Assembly: GCA_964399265.1 (NCBI GenBank)
Contig: CAYNQF010000002.1
Span: 1 to 64,000 of the forward strand
DNA: 64,000 bases
From: WJLY01 sp964399265
GTDB lineage: Bacteria > Joyebacterota > Joyebacteria > Joyebacterales > Joyebacteraceae
Direction of reading: 5' to 3'
Every line of letters starts with the position of its first letter. Position 1 is the stretch's first letter. A program made the position numbers and the translations under genes. Of this stretch, positions 51,373-60,068 are shown piece by piece. A model generated the notes under the pieces. That model was not told the DNA's origin. It was given only the letters and a program-made list of their open reading frames with translations, and did no database searches.

Positions 51373-52740
51373 GTGCCGAAATCCAACGCGGAGCGTCCGC
51401 CATTGCCGGGACCTCGAATCAGGACACTGACAGCTCTGGCGGCCTCGGCCATCGTTCTGACGTCTCTCGGCGGCGCTTCCGCCGCCGGCTCGGTTCTCGA
51501 ATTGACTCCCGACGGGGCCTGGAGCTGGTTCTCCGGGCCCCGCGCTTCGTGTTTCGGCGACACGCTGGTTGCCGGATGGGTTACCCGCGACGGACGCCTG
51601 CAGGTGGGGGTGTGCGATCTCTCGTCCGGGGCGGTTGAGCGCCACGACGTCGTTCCGAACTTCGAGGCCGACGACCACTCGCATCCGATCGTGGTGAGGA
51701 CTGGCGACGGGCGCTACACCGCGTTCTATTCGATCCACGCCGGAGCCAGCACCTTTCTCATGTACCGGGTGAGCGAGACGCCGGGTCGCATCGATTCGTG
51801 GCGAAGAGAGAGGAACATTACGACCAACACGCCCGGCTTCGGAGGCGTGACCTACCCGAACCTGTTCCCACTCCGCGGTTCGCGCGACAGGCTCCTCGCG
51901 TTCTGGCGCGGCGGCAACTGGAACCCAACGTACGATGTGCTGACCTATGACCACGAGATGCTCTCGTGGAGATCCGGCGCCGCGGCCCCGCTCATCCTGT
52001 GCGCCGGGGAGAGACCGTACGCGAAGTACGCGATGGACAGCACGGGCAAGGTGGGCGTGGCGTTCACCGACGGCCATCCCAGGGAGGTTCCGAACAACCT
52101 CTACTACGTTGCCGTAGAGTGGCAGTCTGAACGCGAAGGGGGAGGCTCGACGCTTGGTGCGCCCGACTTCCTGACCGCGGACGGCCGGACGATCCGGTCC
52201 GCGGAGTCGGGTCCACTCTCCGCGGAGGAGGCCGAGTTCGTCTTCGACAGAACGAGAACAGGCGGGGGCAACTGCTGGGTGTGGGATGTCGCGTTCGACG
52301 AGGACGACAGACCGGTCGTGGCGTATTCGGCGTTCGCGTCGAGGAACAACCATGAGTACCACGTCGCCTGGTACGACGGCGAATCCTGGGTCGACCACCT
52401 GCTGGTGCCCGACGCCGGCGGCTCGATCGCAGACACGACACAGGGGTACAACGAGTACTACTACTCGGGCGGCATCGCGCTCGATCCCAGGGGCCCCGGC
52501 ACCGTCTACACGTCCGTCCGGAACGGCGCAGGCGGATGGGACGTAGCACAGTGGCGGACGCGCGACCGCGGGGTCTCCTGGGAGCGTCAGCCGGTCACCG
52601 AGAACTCGCCCGACAAGAACGTTCGCCCGGTCGTTCCCGTTGGACTGGCCACAGGCAGAGACGCCGTCCTCTGGATGAGCGGCGGCTACACGTACTACAC
52701 CGACTACGATACCGCGGTCCTTCTCTGGAGGTATCCATGA
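51373..52740 (+). CDS. secreted BNR-repeat (BNR_4-like) protein
   Basis: The 455-residue product has a signal-like segment RTLTALAASAIVLTSLGGASAAGS. The mature part resembles BNR_4 beta-propellers (WSWFSGPRASCFGDTLVAGWVTRDGRLQVGV, HSHPIVVRTGDGRYTAFYSIHA, FRGGNWNPTYDVLTYDH and NNHEYHVAWYDGESWVDH). The family binds or cleaves polysaccharides in some members; others are structural. The start is uncertain: GTG 51373 is chosen because it gives a short n-region, but its ribosome site is weak. The stop overlaps the next start (ATGATG/TGA), so the acid phosphatase is translationally coupled. Confidence 0.75.
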   Translation: MPKSNAERPPLPGPRIRTLTALAASAIVLTSLGGASAAGSVLELTPDGAWSWFSGPRASCFGDTLVAGWVTRDGRLQVGVCDLSSGAVERHDVVPNFEADDHSHPIVVRTGDGRYTAFYSIHAGASTFLMYRVSETPGRIDSWRRERNITTNTPGFGGVTYPNLFPLRGSRDRLLAFWRGGNWNPTYDVLTYDHEMLSWRSGAAAPLILCAGERPYAKYAMDSTGKVGVAFTDGHPREVPNNLYYVAVEWQSEREGGGSTLGAPDFLTADGRTIRSAESGPLSAEEAEFVFDRTRTGGGNCWVWDVAFDEDDRPVVAYSAFASRNNHEYHVAWYDGESWVDHLLVPDAGGSIADTTQGYNEYYYSGGIALDPRGPGTVYTSVRNGAGGWDVAQWRTRDRGVSWERQPVTENSPDKNVRPVVPVGLATGRDAVLWMSGGYTYYTDYDTAVLLWRYP

Positions 52741-53597
52741 TGCTGTCGACGACAAGTGGCCGTGTCCCGTTCTTCCTGGCCCTCCTTCTGGCCGTCACAC
52801 TGCTTCCCGCGGCGCAAGCAGGTGCGCAGACGGCCGCCGCGCTCGAGACGCCGCCCGAGCAGGGCTCTCTGTCAGCCAACGTCTATCTCCAAACGTCGGC
52901 TGAGTACCGGGCCTGCTGCCTCGGCATCTACGCCGGCGCGACGCTCAGGCTTGAGGAGATGTTGGAGGACGCGGACCCGTCGCCCACGAGTCCCGCCGTC
53001 GTGATGGACATAGACGAGACCGTTCTCGACAACTCCACGTTCCAGACCTTCCTCTACGTGAACGGGCTCGACTACTCCGACGAGCTGTGGGAGCGGTTCG
53101 AGCGCGAAGGAGTCGGCGAGGTCGGGCTCGTGCCCGGTGCGAAGGGGTTCATCGAGCGGGCGGAGTCGCTCGGCGTCACGGTCATCTATCTGTCCAACAG
53201 GAACGAGAGCAACCTGGAATGGACGGCGCAGGCCCTCGAGCGCGTCGGCCTGGGTTCCGAGGGGCTGCGAGAGCGCCTTTATCTGAGACCGGCTGGAGCG
53301 TCCTCGGACAAGTCGCCGCGGCGCGATGAGGTGGCCGCGCGTTACAACGTCCTCATGTACTTCGGGGACAACCTGAGAGATTTCTCCGAAGTGTTCGCCG
53401 CTCCGCGGCTTTCTTCTGACGCGTCGGAGCAGGACTACCTCGACGCGATCGGTGCGCGGGCGGACGAGGTCGATGCGGCCTCCTGCCACTGGGGCGTCGA
53501 CTGGTTCGCGCTGCCGAACCCCATCTACGGTGAGTGGGAGAAGCTGGAGGGCAAGCGTCCTGCGGACGTGCTGCGCCCCTCCGAGATGGCCCCCTGA
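52737..53597 (+). CDS. secreted HAD-family acid phosphatase (class B / lipoprotein e(P4)-like)
   Basis: The start overlaps the BNR stop; GGAGG precedes it and ATG 52740 is equally possible. The 286-residue product has a signal peptide ending LLPAAQAGAQ, without a lipobox Cys. The HAD acid-phosphatase motifs are complete: DIDETVLDNS (nucleophile and acid/base Asp), YLSNRNE, the Lys in SSDKSPRR and YFGDNLRDF. The sequence SAEYRACCLGIYAGA before motif I is typical of e(P4)-type 5'-nucleotidases. It would free phosphate from nucleotides outside the inner membrane, in keeping with the endonuclease upstream. Confidence 0.9.
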   Translation: MMLSTTSGRVPFFLALLLAVTLLPAAQAGAQTAAALETPPEQGSLSANVYLQTSAEYRACCLGIYAGATLRLEEMLEDADPSPTSPAVVMDIDETVLDNSTFQTFLYVNGLDYSDELWERFEREGVGEVGLVPGAKGFIERAESLGVTVIYLSNRNESNLEWTAQALERVGLGSEGLRERLYLRPAGASSDKSPRRDEVAARYNVLMYFGDNLRDFSEVFAAPRLSSDASEQDYLDAIGARADEVDAASCHWGVDWFALPNPIYGEWEKLEGKRPADVLRPSEMAP

Positions 53598-53660
53598 CGG
53601 GCGCTCCCGGAAGGGCGCTGAGACGGCGAAGACGCCGCCGACCTCGGCGACGTCGTCCTG

Positions 53661-55724
53661 CTACCTGAGCAGCACGAGCTTCGCCGATGCCTCGTCCCGT
53701 CCCGTCGAAAGCCTGAGGAAGTAGACGCCGGAGGCGGCCTGACCACCCTCGTCGCTCCTTCCGTTCCACACGGCGCTGTGACTGCCGGCCGCCACGTCGC
53801 GGTCGACGAGCGTCGTCACCAACCTGCCCGAGACGTCGTAGACCCTGAGGTCCACGTGTCCCGCCTGAGGCATCGTGAACGTGAGCCGGGCACCTGGCCC
53901 GGAGGGGTTGGCGGGCGTCTGCAGCGCGAGCGCGCCTCCACCGTGCTGAACGCCGGTGGTCACCTCGTTGGCGTTCTTCAGGACCCAGTCGGCAGGGTCG
54001 AAGTTTACGTCGGTCGGTAGGTCGTCGACCGAGAAGAAGAAGTCCTGGCTCCACTGGTCGTTCCAGATCGTGACGAACGTGTCGCCCGTCGCGGTCTCGA
54101 CCTGGATGTCGATGGGCATCGTGAACAGCCCGGCGTCCGACTGCACCTGGTCGACGTGCAGCATCACCTCGTAGGGCGGGCCCTGGTCGCTTGCGACCCA
54201 CGACCACTCGTAGTCGGGTCGGTTCTCACCGTAGATCCATTCCTGGAAGAACCAGTCCATGCTCGAGCCGTACTTGGCCTCGCAGTATGACTGGAACTCC
54301 GCGGTCGTGGCCGTGCCGTACGAGTTGTCGGTGCCGTACGAATCCAGAACGTCGAAGAGGGACTCCGCCGGGAAGTCCGTGTTAGGCGGCGCGCCGTCCG
54401 CGAGCGCCAGGACACGTCTCAGCATGTGCAGCACAAGCGCGCCCTTGTCGTAGACCGTCCGGTTGAAGGTTGCGTCGGGGTGGTAGATGGGGCCGTCGAA
54501 GTAGCCGTAGTAGTCGTAGCCGTCCACGTAGTCGTGGTACTCCTGTGAGCCTCCGAGGCTCTCGAACCAGAGCGCCTCCGAGTAGCTCGCGAACCCCTCG
54601 TTCAGCCAGACGTCATCCCAGGTCTCGCAGGTGACCCAGTCGCCCCACCACTGATGTGACAGCTCGTGCACGAGGATCCAGTCGTAGTAATGGTCGCCGC
54701 GTATGAGCACCCTGCCGTAGCTGGTGCAGGTCTGGTGCTCCATCGCCCCGCCCCACGGGAATATCGCGTGACCGTACTTCTCCTCGACGAACGGGTACTC
54801 GCCGTACATTCCGGCGAACGCCCCGATGGCGGCGGCCGTAATGTCCAGGTCCTCCTGTGCCGCGGCAAGGATCTCGGGATACACGTAATTCTCTATCGGC
54901 ATCGTGCCGCGGGAGTAGACGTAATAGTCGGTCCAGTGCGAGTAGTTCGATATGGCGACCGAGATCAGGTACGTGGTTATCGGGTAGTCCTCGACCCACG
55001 TGTAGGTCTTGGTGGAGCCATTGTCGGTGACCGAATCGAGCAACCCGTTTGAGACCGCTGTCAGCGCGTCGTCGACCGTGATCGCCACGCGAGCGGAGTC
55101 CGCCTTGTCGGCCGGCGTGTCCTTGCACGGCCACCACTGCCGCGCTCCGCTGGGCTCGGACAGACTCGAGACGATCGGGTATCCGCCACCGTGGGTGTCG
55201 AAGGTGAGAGCATCGTTGATGGGGAAACCGTGATAGAAGATCTCGAGTTCGAACAGCTGCCCGGTGTCGACCGTGCTTCCGAGGGTGACCGTCAGAATGT
55301 CGTTGTTGTGCGAGTAGGAGAGCGGCAGACCTTCCTGCGACATGACCGAGTCGACGGTCATGTTGTCGTAGAGGTCCAGGAGCACGGTCGTGAGGCCGTC
55401 GACGTTGCTCGTCGCCCTCATCGTGACCGAGCCCGCCACCGACCCGGCGCCGTCGTCGATCTCGATGTCCAGGAAGTAGTATCGGGCGTCGAAGTCCTCC
55501 TGGGTGGCGCGCGCGGCGTCCCACGGGGCCGAGAGGGCCTCCTGCAGCTCCTCGAACGCGGCCTGCTTGGGTTCCCACAGCACGTTCCTGGGGTCACCGG
55601 AGCCTCTGGAGCGGTCGTCGAAGTAGGCCGGACGGGCGGCGGCGGTGACAGCGGCTGCGGCCACGGCCAGAACGGCGATGGCGGCCACGAGTCCACGGCT
55701 GGCCGGGAAGAATGCACGTTGCAT
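53661..55724 (-). CDS. secreted M1-family zinc aminopeptidase with FlgD-like tail
   Basis: ATG 55724 (GGAGGAAACG upstream) begins a signal peptide of the type FFPASRGLVAAIAVLAVAAAAVTAAA. The 687-residue product has the N-terminal beta-saddle, then the M1 active site HELSHQWWGD near residue 350 with the third zinc ligand Glu in WLNEGFASYSEALW. The substrate-binding exopeptidase motif appears as GGAMEHQTCTSYG, with M-E-H in place of the classical M-E-N, so specificity may differ. The C-terminal FlgD-like Ig domain (ALQTPANPSGPGARLTF) ends AKLVLLR. It would trim peptides outside the cell. Confidence 0.92.
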   Translation of the reverse strand: MQRAFFPASRGLVAAIAVLAVAAAAVTAAARPAYFDDRSRGSGDPRNVLWEPKQAAFEELQEALSAPWDAARATQEDFDARYYFLDIEIDDGAGSVAGSVTMRATSNVDGLTTVLLDLYDNMTVDSVMSQEGLPLSYSHNNDILTVTLGSTVDTGQLFELEIFYHGFPINDALTFDTHGGGYPIVSSLSEPSGARQWWPCKDTPADKADSARVAITVDDALTAVSNGLLDSVTDNGSTKTYTWVEDYPITTYLISVAISNYSHWTDYYVYSRGTMPIENYVYPEILAAAQEDLDITAAAIGAFAGMYGEYPFVEEKYGHAIFPWGGAMEHQTCTSYGRVLIRGDHYYDWILVHELSHQWWGDWVTCETWDDVWLNEGFASYSEALWFESLGGSQEYHDYVDGYDYYGYFDGPIYHPDATFNRTVYDKGALVLHMLRRVLALADGAPPNTDFPAESLFDVLDSYGTDNSYGTATTAEFQSYCEAKYGSSMDWFFQEWIYGENRPDYEWSWVASDQGPPYEVMLHVDQVQSDAGLFTMPIDIQVETATGDTFVTIWNDQWSQDFFFSVDDLPTDVNFDPADWVLKNANEVTTGVQHGGGALALQTPANPSGPGARLTFTMPQAGHVDLRVYDVSGRLVTTLVDRDVAAGSHSAVWNGRSDEGGQAASGVYFLRLSTGRDEASAKLVLLR

Positions 55725-55800
55725 CGTTTCCTCCTGGAGCATCAGGACGGGGGCACCGTGGAATGTCGCGGCGCCTCAAATGGTGGAGTTCTGTGGTTCC

Positions 55801-55829
55801 ATTATACCGCAATCCAGGCCAGAGGTCAA
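55801..55829 (-). promoter_or_regulatory. promoter of the M1 aminopeptidase gene
   Basis: Minus-strand TTGACC, 17 bases, then TATAAT with TGCGG before it: the best promoter in the window. The remaining intergenic DNA to 56015 holds no gene that I can support. Confidence 0.85.
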
Positions 55830-56015
55830 GAGCGACAACAGATTCTGTCGGACCGCGTCATAGTTCGGTAGTACGATGCTGCATGTCCCTCTAGGCCGCC
55901 CGGGGGAGGACCCAGCCATGGAGCTGATACTGCAGCCGTTTGCGGGCGGCCACGGTCGCTCACTGCGCGGCGCTGAGTCGAGTGCCGGCGCGCGGCGGGC
56001 ACAGTCGGGGAGTCG

Positions 56016-56723
56016 ATGATGCGGAGATTCATGCTGCCGGCGGTCGCCGTTGTCGTGGCGGTCGCGGTGATCGGATGCCAGAAGGCGGAGAAGCCGCCGG
56101 AGAAGCCGAAGGTAACGATACCAGCGGGGCAGGTGCTGGTCAGGGATGCCGATCTGCGGGACCTGTCCGGCCAGACCCGCGTGCACCTGCTCATGGCGCG
56201 CGACGCACTTCAGAAGCGGGACACGAAGATGGCCGCGGGCGAGCTGCGCACGGCGACCGCCTTCATGAGGCTGGAGCTTGCGCGGGGCAAGGCTCAAGGC
56301 AAGAAGGGGCTCAAGGCATCGATAGACGAACTCACGAAGCTCGCGGACGGTCTTGGCGGCGGCACCAAGATGGTAGTGAGCGATCTCAACGTTCCGGCAG
56401 CGCGTGCCGACTACGCTCTGGCGCTCCACCACTACTACGTCGCCGCCGCCGCGATAAAGGCGGGGGCGGACAAGAAGGCAGCCCACGACCTGACGGCATC
56501 GGTGCAGGAGGCCCAGGACGTCTTCAGGTGGGTGAAGAGGAAGCAGACCACCGAGGAGAAGGGCGCGGCCTCACAGGTCGAGGAACTGGCTGCCAAGATG
56601 GCCGGTGGAACCGCCGTCGGAGCTCAGGACGTCGACAGGGCCATGAGCGCGCTCAAGACGTACCTGGACGGTCTGTCAGCCACCGTGGAGCCCGCGAAGG
56701 GCGGCACGCCCGCTCAGGGGTAG
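56016..56723 (+). CDS. helical lipoprotein of unknown function
   Basis: ATG 56016 or 56019 follows GGGGAG. The signal MMRRFMLPAVAVVVAVAVIGC ends in a lipobox Cys. The remaining 215 residues are almost entirely alpha-helical, rich in Ala and Lys (HLLMARDALQKRDTKMAAGELRTATAFMRLE, YALALHHYYVAAAAIKAGADKKAAHDL). The layout of paired helices recalls YfdX-like stress proteins, but I do not see enough to assign the family. It stands alone between divergent and downstream units. Confidence 0.7.
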   Translation: MMRRFMLPAVAVVVAVAVIGCQKAEKPPEKPKVTIPAGQVLVRDADLRDLSGQTRVHLLMARDALQKRDTKMAAGELRTATAFMRLELARGKAQGKKGLKASIDELTKLADGLGGGTKMVVSDLNVPAARADYALALHHYYVAAAAIKAGADKKAAHDLTASVQEAQDVFRWVKRKQTTEEKGAASQVEELAAKMAGGTAVGAQDVDRAMSALKTYLDGLSATVEPAKGGTPAQG

Positions 56724-56763
56724 GGCCGGGCCCTCTCGGGATGCCGACCTCACTAGCGCACGC

Positions 56764-56795
56764 GGACGACCCTGGACGCCGCTCCGGGGTCGTCC
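56764..56795 (+). terminator. hairpin after the helical lipoprotein gene
   Basis: GGACGACCC / GGGTCGTCC (9 bp) has a 14-base loop. Only GTTGACG follows, so it is a weak terminator candidate. Confidence 0.5.
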
Positions 56796-56815
56796 GTTGA
56801 CGTGACTCAAGACGG

Positions 56816-56845
56816 TTGGCACGTGCGGCGCGCGACTGGTAGTAT
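56816..56845 (+). promoter_or_regulatory. promoter of galT
   Basis: TTGGCA, 18 bases, then TAGTAT with CTGG upstream. The start codon lies 35 bases beyond. Confidence 0.5.
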
Positions 56846-56879
56846 TCACCGGTCGCCTGAACCATCGGAGGGGGTACAA

Positions 56880-57878
56880 GTGTCAGAGCTGCGCCAGAAC
56901 GCCGCAACGAAGGAGTGGGTCGTCATCGCGAGCGAGCGCGCGAAGCGGCCGGACGAATACTCGGAGAAGAAGTCGACGCTCACGGAGGACCATCCGGCGT
57001 GGGTCGCCGACTGCCCGTTCTGTCCGGGCAACGAGGAGCCCGACCTCGAGATATCGCGCGAGCCTGCGTCCGGCCCCTGGCAGCTGAGGGTCATCAAGAA
57101 CAAGTTTCCCGCGCTCAGGGTGTCGGACGAACTGGTTCGGAACCCCGCGGGGACACGGCGCTCGATCTCCGGCTTCGGATACCACGAGGTCGTCGTGGAG
57201 TCGTCGGTGCACAATACCTGCCCGGCGCTCGAGAGCCCGGAAGAGGTCACCCGGGTCCTGTCGGCCTTCAGACGACGAGGCCGCAAGATGGCGGCCGACG
57301 AGCGCGTCGAACACGTCATCTACTTCAAGAACCACGGCGAGCGGGCCGGCACCTCCCTCGAGCATCCACACGCACAGATCGTGGGTGTGCCGGTCGTTCC
57401 GTACGAGATCCGCGCGCGCACGGAGGAGGCGCGCAGGCACTTCGACGACGACGGCACCTGCGTCTTCTGCGACATTCTGGAGGACGAGCTGCGTGACAAG
57501 AGCAGGTTGATCGTCCAGAGCGAACGTTTCGTGGCGTTCGTACCGTACGCGGCTCCGACGCCGTTCCACACCTGGATACTGCCGCGCCGGCACTCGCCGG
57601 ACTTCCTCATGGTGTCCGATGCGGACCTCGAAGATCTCGGGCACGTGCTTCACACGGTGCTGCGCAAGCTGTACGTTGGACTCCACGACCCGGACTACAA
57701 CTACATCATCCGCTCCGCGGCGATGCAGGACAGGGAACAGGACTACCTCCACTGGTACATGTCGATCATCCCGCGCGTCGCCCGCTCTGCGGGGTTCGAA
57801 CTCGGCAGCGGCATGTTCATCAACACGGCCAGGCCCGAGGACAGCGCTGAGTTCCTGAGGAACGTTAAGGAAGGGTGA
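56880..57878 (+). CDS. galT: galactose-1-phosphate uridylyltransferase
   Basis: Leloir-pathway enzyme that swaps UMP between UDP-glucose and galactose-1-phosphate. The 332-residue product starts MSELRQNAATKEWVVIASERAKRPDEY, the usual opening of the family. It has the zinc Cys pair in DCPFCPGNE, a second CVFC pair and the HIT-type active site SLEHPHAQIVG with the uridylylated His. The start is GTG 56880 (GGAGGGGG upstream); the frame to 56802 runs across the promoter. No galK or galE is adjacent. It could use galactose released by the secreted alpha-galactosidase at 37916, though that gene is 17 kb away. Confidence 0.93.
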   Translation: MSELRQNAATKEWVVIASERAKRPDEYSEKKSTLTEDHPAWVADCPFCPGNEEPDLEISREPASGPWQLRVIKNKFPALRVSDELVRNPAGTRRSISGFGYHEVVVESSVHNTCPALESPEEVTRVLSAFRRRGRKMAADERVEHVIYFKNHGERAGTSLEHPHAQIVGVPVVPYEIRARTEEARRHFDDDGTCVFCDILEDELRDKSRLIVQSERFVAFVPYAAPTPFHTWILPRRHSPDFLMVSDADLEDLGHVLHTVLRKLYVGLHDPDYNYIIRSAAMQDREQDYLHWYMSIIPRVARSAGFELGSGMFINTARPEDSAEFLRNVKEG

Positions 57879-57939
57879 TCGGGCAGCGGCACCCAGACGA
57901 TGGGCGAACCGGCGCGGGGTCCTGAGCACGCCCGGGGGC

Positions 57940-58728
57940 TCAGTCGCAGCGCCGCCCGGCGGCCAGTCCCAGAGGCAGCTCCAGCCCGCACGACAGGAGA
58001 AGTCTCTCGTCGCTCAGAACGCGGCGTGATTCGCCGTCCGCGACGGCCCGTCCTCTCTCGAGCACGAGCACGCGGTCGCACAGGTCGAGCGCCATGTCCA
58101 GGTCGTGCGTGGCAATGACCTTCGTGTGGTCGAGTCCCCTCAACAGGTCGATCAGCCGCCGTCTCGCGCCCGGGTCGAGTCCGGACCCGGGCTCGTCCAT
58201 TACCATGATAGACGGGTCCATCGACAGCACGGTCGCTATTGCGACCGCGCGTTTCTCGCCGCCCGACAGGTGGTACGGCGCGCGCGACGCGAGGTGCGCG
58301 GCGCCGACCCGTTCGAGCGCCTCGTTCGCCCGCTCGACCGCCGCCTCGGGCGCCAGGCCCATGTTGAGCGGCCCGAACGCGACGTCCTGCAGCGCGGTCG
58401 GCATGAAGAGCTGGTCGTCCGAGTTCTGGAAGAGCATCCCGACCATGCGGCGGACCTCACTCAGGTTGGCTCTTTTGACCTTCGAGCCCTCGACGCTCAC
58501 CGTGCCCTCGCGTGGCACCAGGTAGCCGTTGAGATGGAGGAGAAGCGTCGACTTGCCCGCTCCGTTCGCGCCAACGACCGCGAGCGACTCGCCGCGCGTT
58601 ACGTCGAACGACACCTCCTCGAGCGCCCTGCTGCCGTCCGGGTAGGTGAAGGAGAGGCCCCTGATCTCCAGGGCAGGGGATGCCCCGCTCCGCTCGCGGG
58701 AACCGCCGGGGCCGTCGCTCTCTCTCAT
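57940..58728 (-). CDS. nikO: energy-coupling factor ATPase of a nickel transporter
   Basis: A 262-residue ABC ATPase with Walker A GANGAGKST, signature LSGGEKRAVAIA, Walker B SIMVMDEPGSGLD and switch His IATHDLDMA: the CbiO/NikO type. The ATG overlaps the stop of the upstream Q component (ATGA), so they are coupled. About 20 non-conserved residues precede the domain. It would power nickel (less likely cobalt) import together with NikQ and the divergently encoded NikMN. The nikR gene at the head of the operon and the NikR-type operator favour nickel. Confidence 0.92.
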   Translation of the reverse strand: MRESDGPGGSRERSGASPALEIRGLSFTYPDGSRALEEVSFDVTRGESLAVVGANGAGKSTLLLHLNGYLVPREGTVSVEGSKVKRANLSEVRRMVGMLFQNSDDQLFMPTALQDVAFGPLNMGLAPEAAVERANEALERVGAAHLASRAPYHLSGGEKRAVAIATVLSMDPSIMVMDEPGSGLDPGARRRLIDLLRGLDHTKVIATHDLDMALDLCDRVLVLERGRAVADGESRRVLSDERLLLSCGLELPLGLAAGRRCD

Positions 58729-59537
58729 CCCATCATCCCCCTCACAAGGTTTCCCAGCATCGCCGGCAGGTCCCAGACGCGCATGGCGACGAACGCAGCC
58801 GACCAGCCGAGCCCGAACGCCAGGTCCGAGCGCCGCAGCTCGAGTCGGTTCAAGAGGCGCACCTCGCCCGTGAAACCTCTGCTACGCATCGCGCCGTGTA
58901 TCCTGTCGCCCCGGTCGATGGTACGAAGCAACATGTGTCCCGTGATCGAGGCGAACGTCTTCATGTCCCTGCCCCTGCGTCCGAACGAACGGAGGTCCCT
59001 CGCGCGCGCGACGCGCGACGCCTCGTCGGCCAGGACGAAGATGTAGCGGTAGAGGAGGAGCAGCTGCACGACCATGACCTCGGGAACTCCGAGCTTCCGA
59101 AGGCCCACACACAAGCCCTCAAAGCTCGTCACCCCGACGAGTACGATGGTCGTCCCAACCGTGAGCGCGAAACGCACGAGCACCGACGTGAACGAGAGGA
59201 CGCCCGCGCTCAGCACGACTGGGCCCGCGGCGAAGGCCGCCGACCGTTCGATGAAGAGGCTCGGGAGCGCTACGAGCAGCGCGAAGGGAGAGACAAGAGC
59301 GGCCTTCCTCGCCACGTACCCCATCGGGATGCCGCCCAGCGACGCCATCGCCAGGGGGTAGAGCACAAACGGCAGGAGCGCGGAGATCTCGTATCGTTCG
59401 AAGGAGAGCACGCACGTCAGGAAGACGGCGGTCGCCACGAGCTTGGCGCGCGGGTCGACGCGATGGACCGTCGTTTCGCGCAGCGCCATCGCGTCCAGGT
59501 TCCTGATGTCACCGAGAGCAGCTTCGATTCCTCTCAT
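58725..59537 (-). CDS. nikQ: energy-coupling factor transmembrane component
   Basis: The 270-residue CbiQ/NikQ-like T component has about five membrane helices and the cytoplasmic coupling motifs RARDLRSFG and RIHGAMRSRGFTG (the two Ala-Arg-Gly type boxes that dock onto the ATPase). The N-terminal HRVDPRAKLVATAVFL is typical. The start at ATG 59537 is 8 bases after the nikR stop. The ribosome site is weak, so translation may depend on coupling with nikR. Confidence 0.9.
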   Translation of the reverse strand: MRGIEAALGDIRNLDAMALRETTVHRVDPRAKLVATAVFLTCVLSFERYEISALLPFVLYPLAMASLGGIPMGYVARKAALVSPFALLVALPSLFIERSAAFAAGPVVLSAGVLSFTSVLVRFALTVGTTIVLVGVTSFEGLCVGLRKLGVPEVMVVQLLLLYRYIFVLADEASRVARARDLRSFGRRGRDMKTFASITGHMLLRTIDRGDRIHGAMRSRGFTGEVRLLNRLELRRSDLAFGLGWSAAFVAMRVWDLPAMLGNLVRGMMG

Positions 59538-59545
59538 GGGTACCG

Positions 59546-59965
59546 TCAGGCAATGTCCTCTCCGGCAGTGGTCGTCACGAGTTTGCCGTGCTTGACTCCC
59601 TTCATGCCGATCAGGTGGTCCGCGAGCGTCCGCACTTCGCCTGCCTTGCCCCGCACGACGATGACCTCGAGGCAGTCCCTCGGGTTCAGGTGGACGTGGA
59701 GCACCGAGATCACCGCGTCGTGATGACCGTGCTGGTGCTCCGTCAGCCTGTCGGAGACGCCGCGCATGTGATGGTCGTAGACGATGGTGACGGTTCCCAC
59801 GATCTCCTCGTTCCCCCGCGCGGACGCGTCCTCGACCAGGGCTCCCCTCACGAGGTCACGTATGGCTTCGGAGCGGTTGTCGTAGCCCTTGCGCTCCATC
59901 AGGGCGTCGAACTTCCTCAAGAGCTTCGCGTCCATCGATATCCCGAAACGGGCCAGCTCGTTCAT
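59546..59965 (-). CDS. nikR: nickel-responsive repressor NikR
   Basis: A 139-residue regulator. The N-terminal ribbon-helix-helix (MNELARFGISMDAKLLRKFDALM) binds DNA. The C-terminal ACT-like domain carries the high-affinity nickel ligands His, His-x-His and Cys (HHDAVISVLHVHLNPRDC, with five residues between HVH and Cys as in E. coli NikR). ATG 59965 has GGGGAGG upstream; the track start six codons earlier is not needed. With nickel bound it should repress from the operator at 60016-60043, which lies between it and the divergent nikMN. Confidence 0.95.
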   Translation of the reverse strand: MNELARFGISMDAKLLRKFDALMERKGYDNRSEAIRDLVRGALVEDASARGNEEIVGTVTIVYDHHMRGVSDRLTEHQHGHHDAVISVLHVHLNPRDCLEVIVVRGKAGEVRTLADHLIGMKGVKHGKLVTTTAGEDIA

Positions 59966-60015
59966 CCCGCCTCCCCGTAGCACGAACCGAAGAATCTTGC
60001 TATCCGACTTCCGGC

Positions 60016-60043
60016 GTGTTACTCTTCCTCAATATGGTAACAC
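60016..60043. promoter_or_regulatory. NikR operator between divergent nickel operons
   Basis: A perfect inverted repeat, GTGTTAC-N14-GTAACAC, sits between nikR and nikMN. It has the form described for NikR sites in deltaproteobacteria (from memory of published comparative work). It overlaps a probable nikMN promoter (TTGCTA at 59997, 17 bases, TACTCT at 60020). Binding there should shut off both directions when nickel is plentiful. Confidence 0.88.
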
Positions 60044-60068
60044 GGCACGGCCACGGGAGGTAGCACAG

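Noticed and set aside
54613..55578. Long open frames opposite or out of frame with clear genes (for example 54613-55578, 36913-37869, 49505-50734, 5792-6244)
   Set aside because: They are high-GC shadows with Arg/His/Pro-rich composition, no ribosome sites and no recognisable motifs. The recognised genes on the other frame explain the openness.
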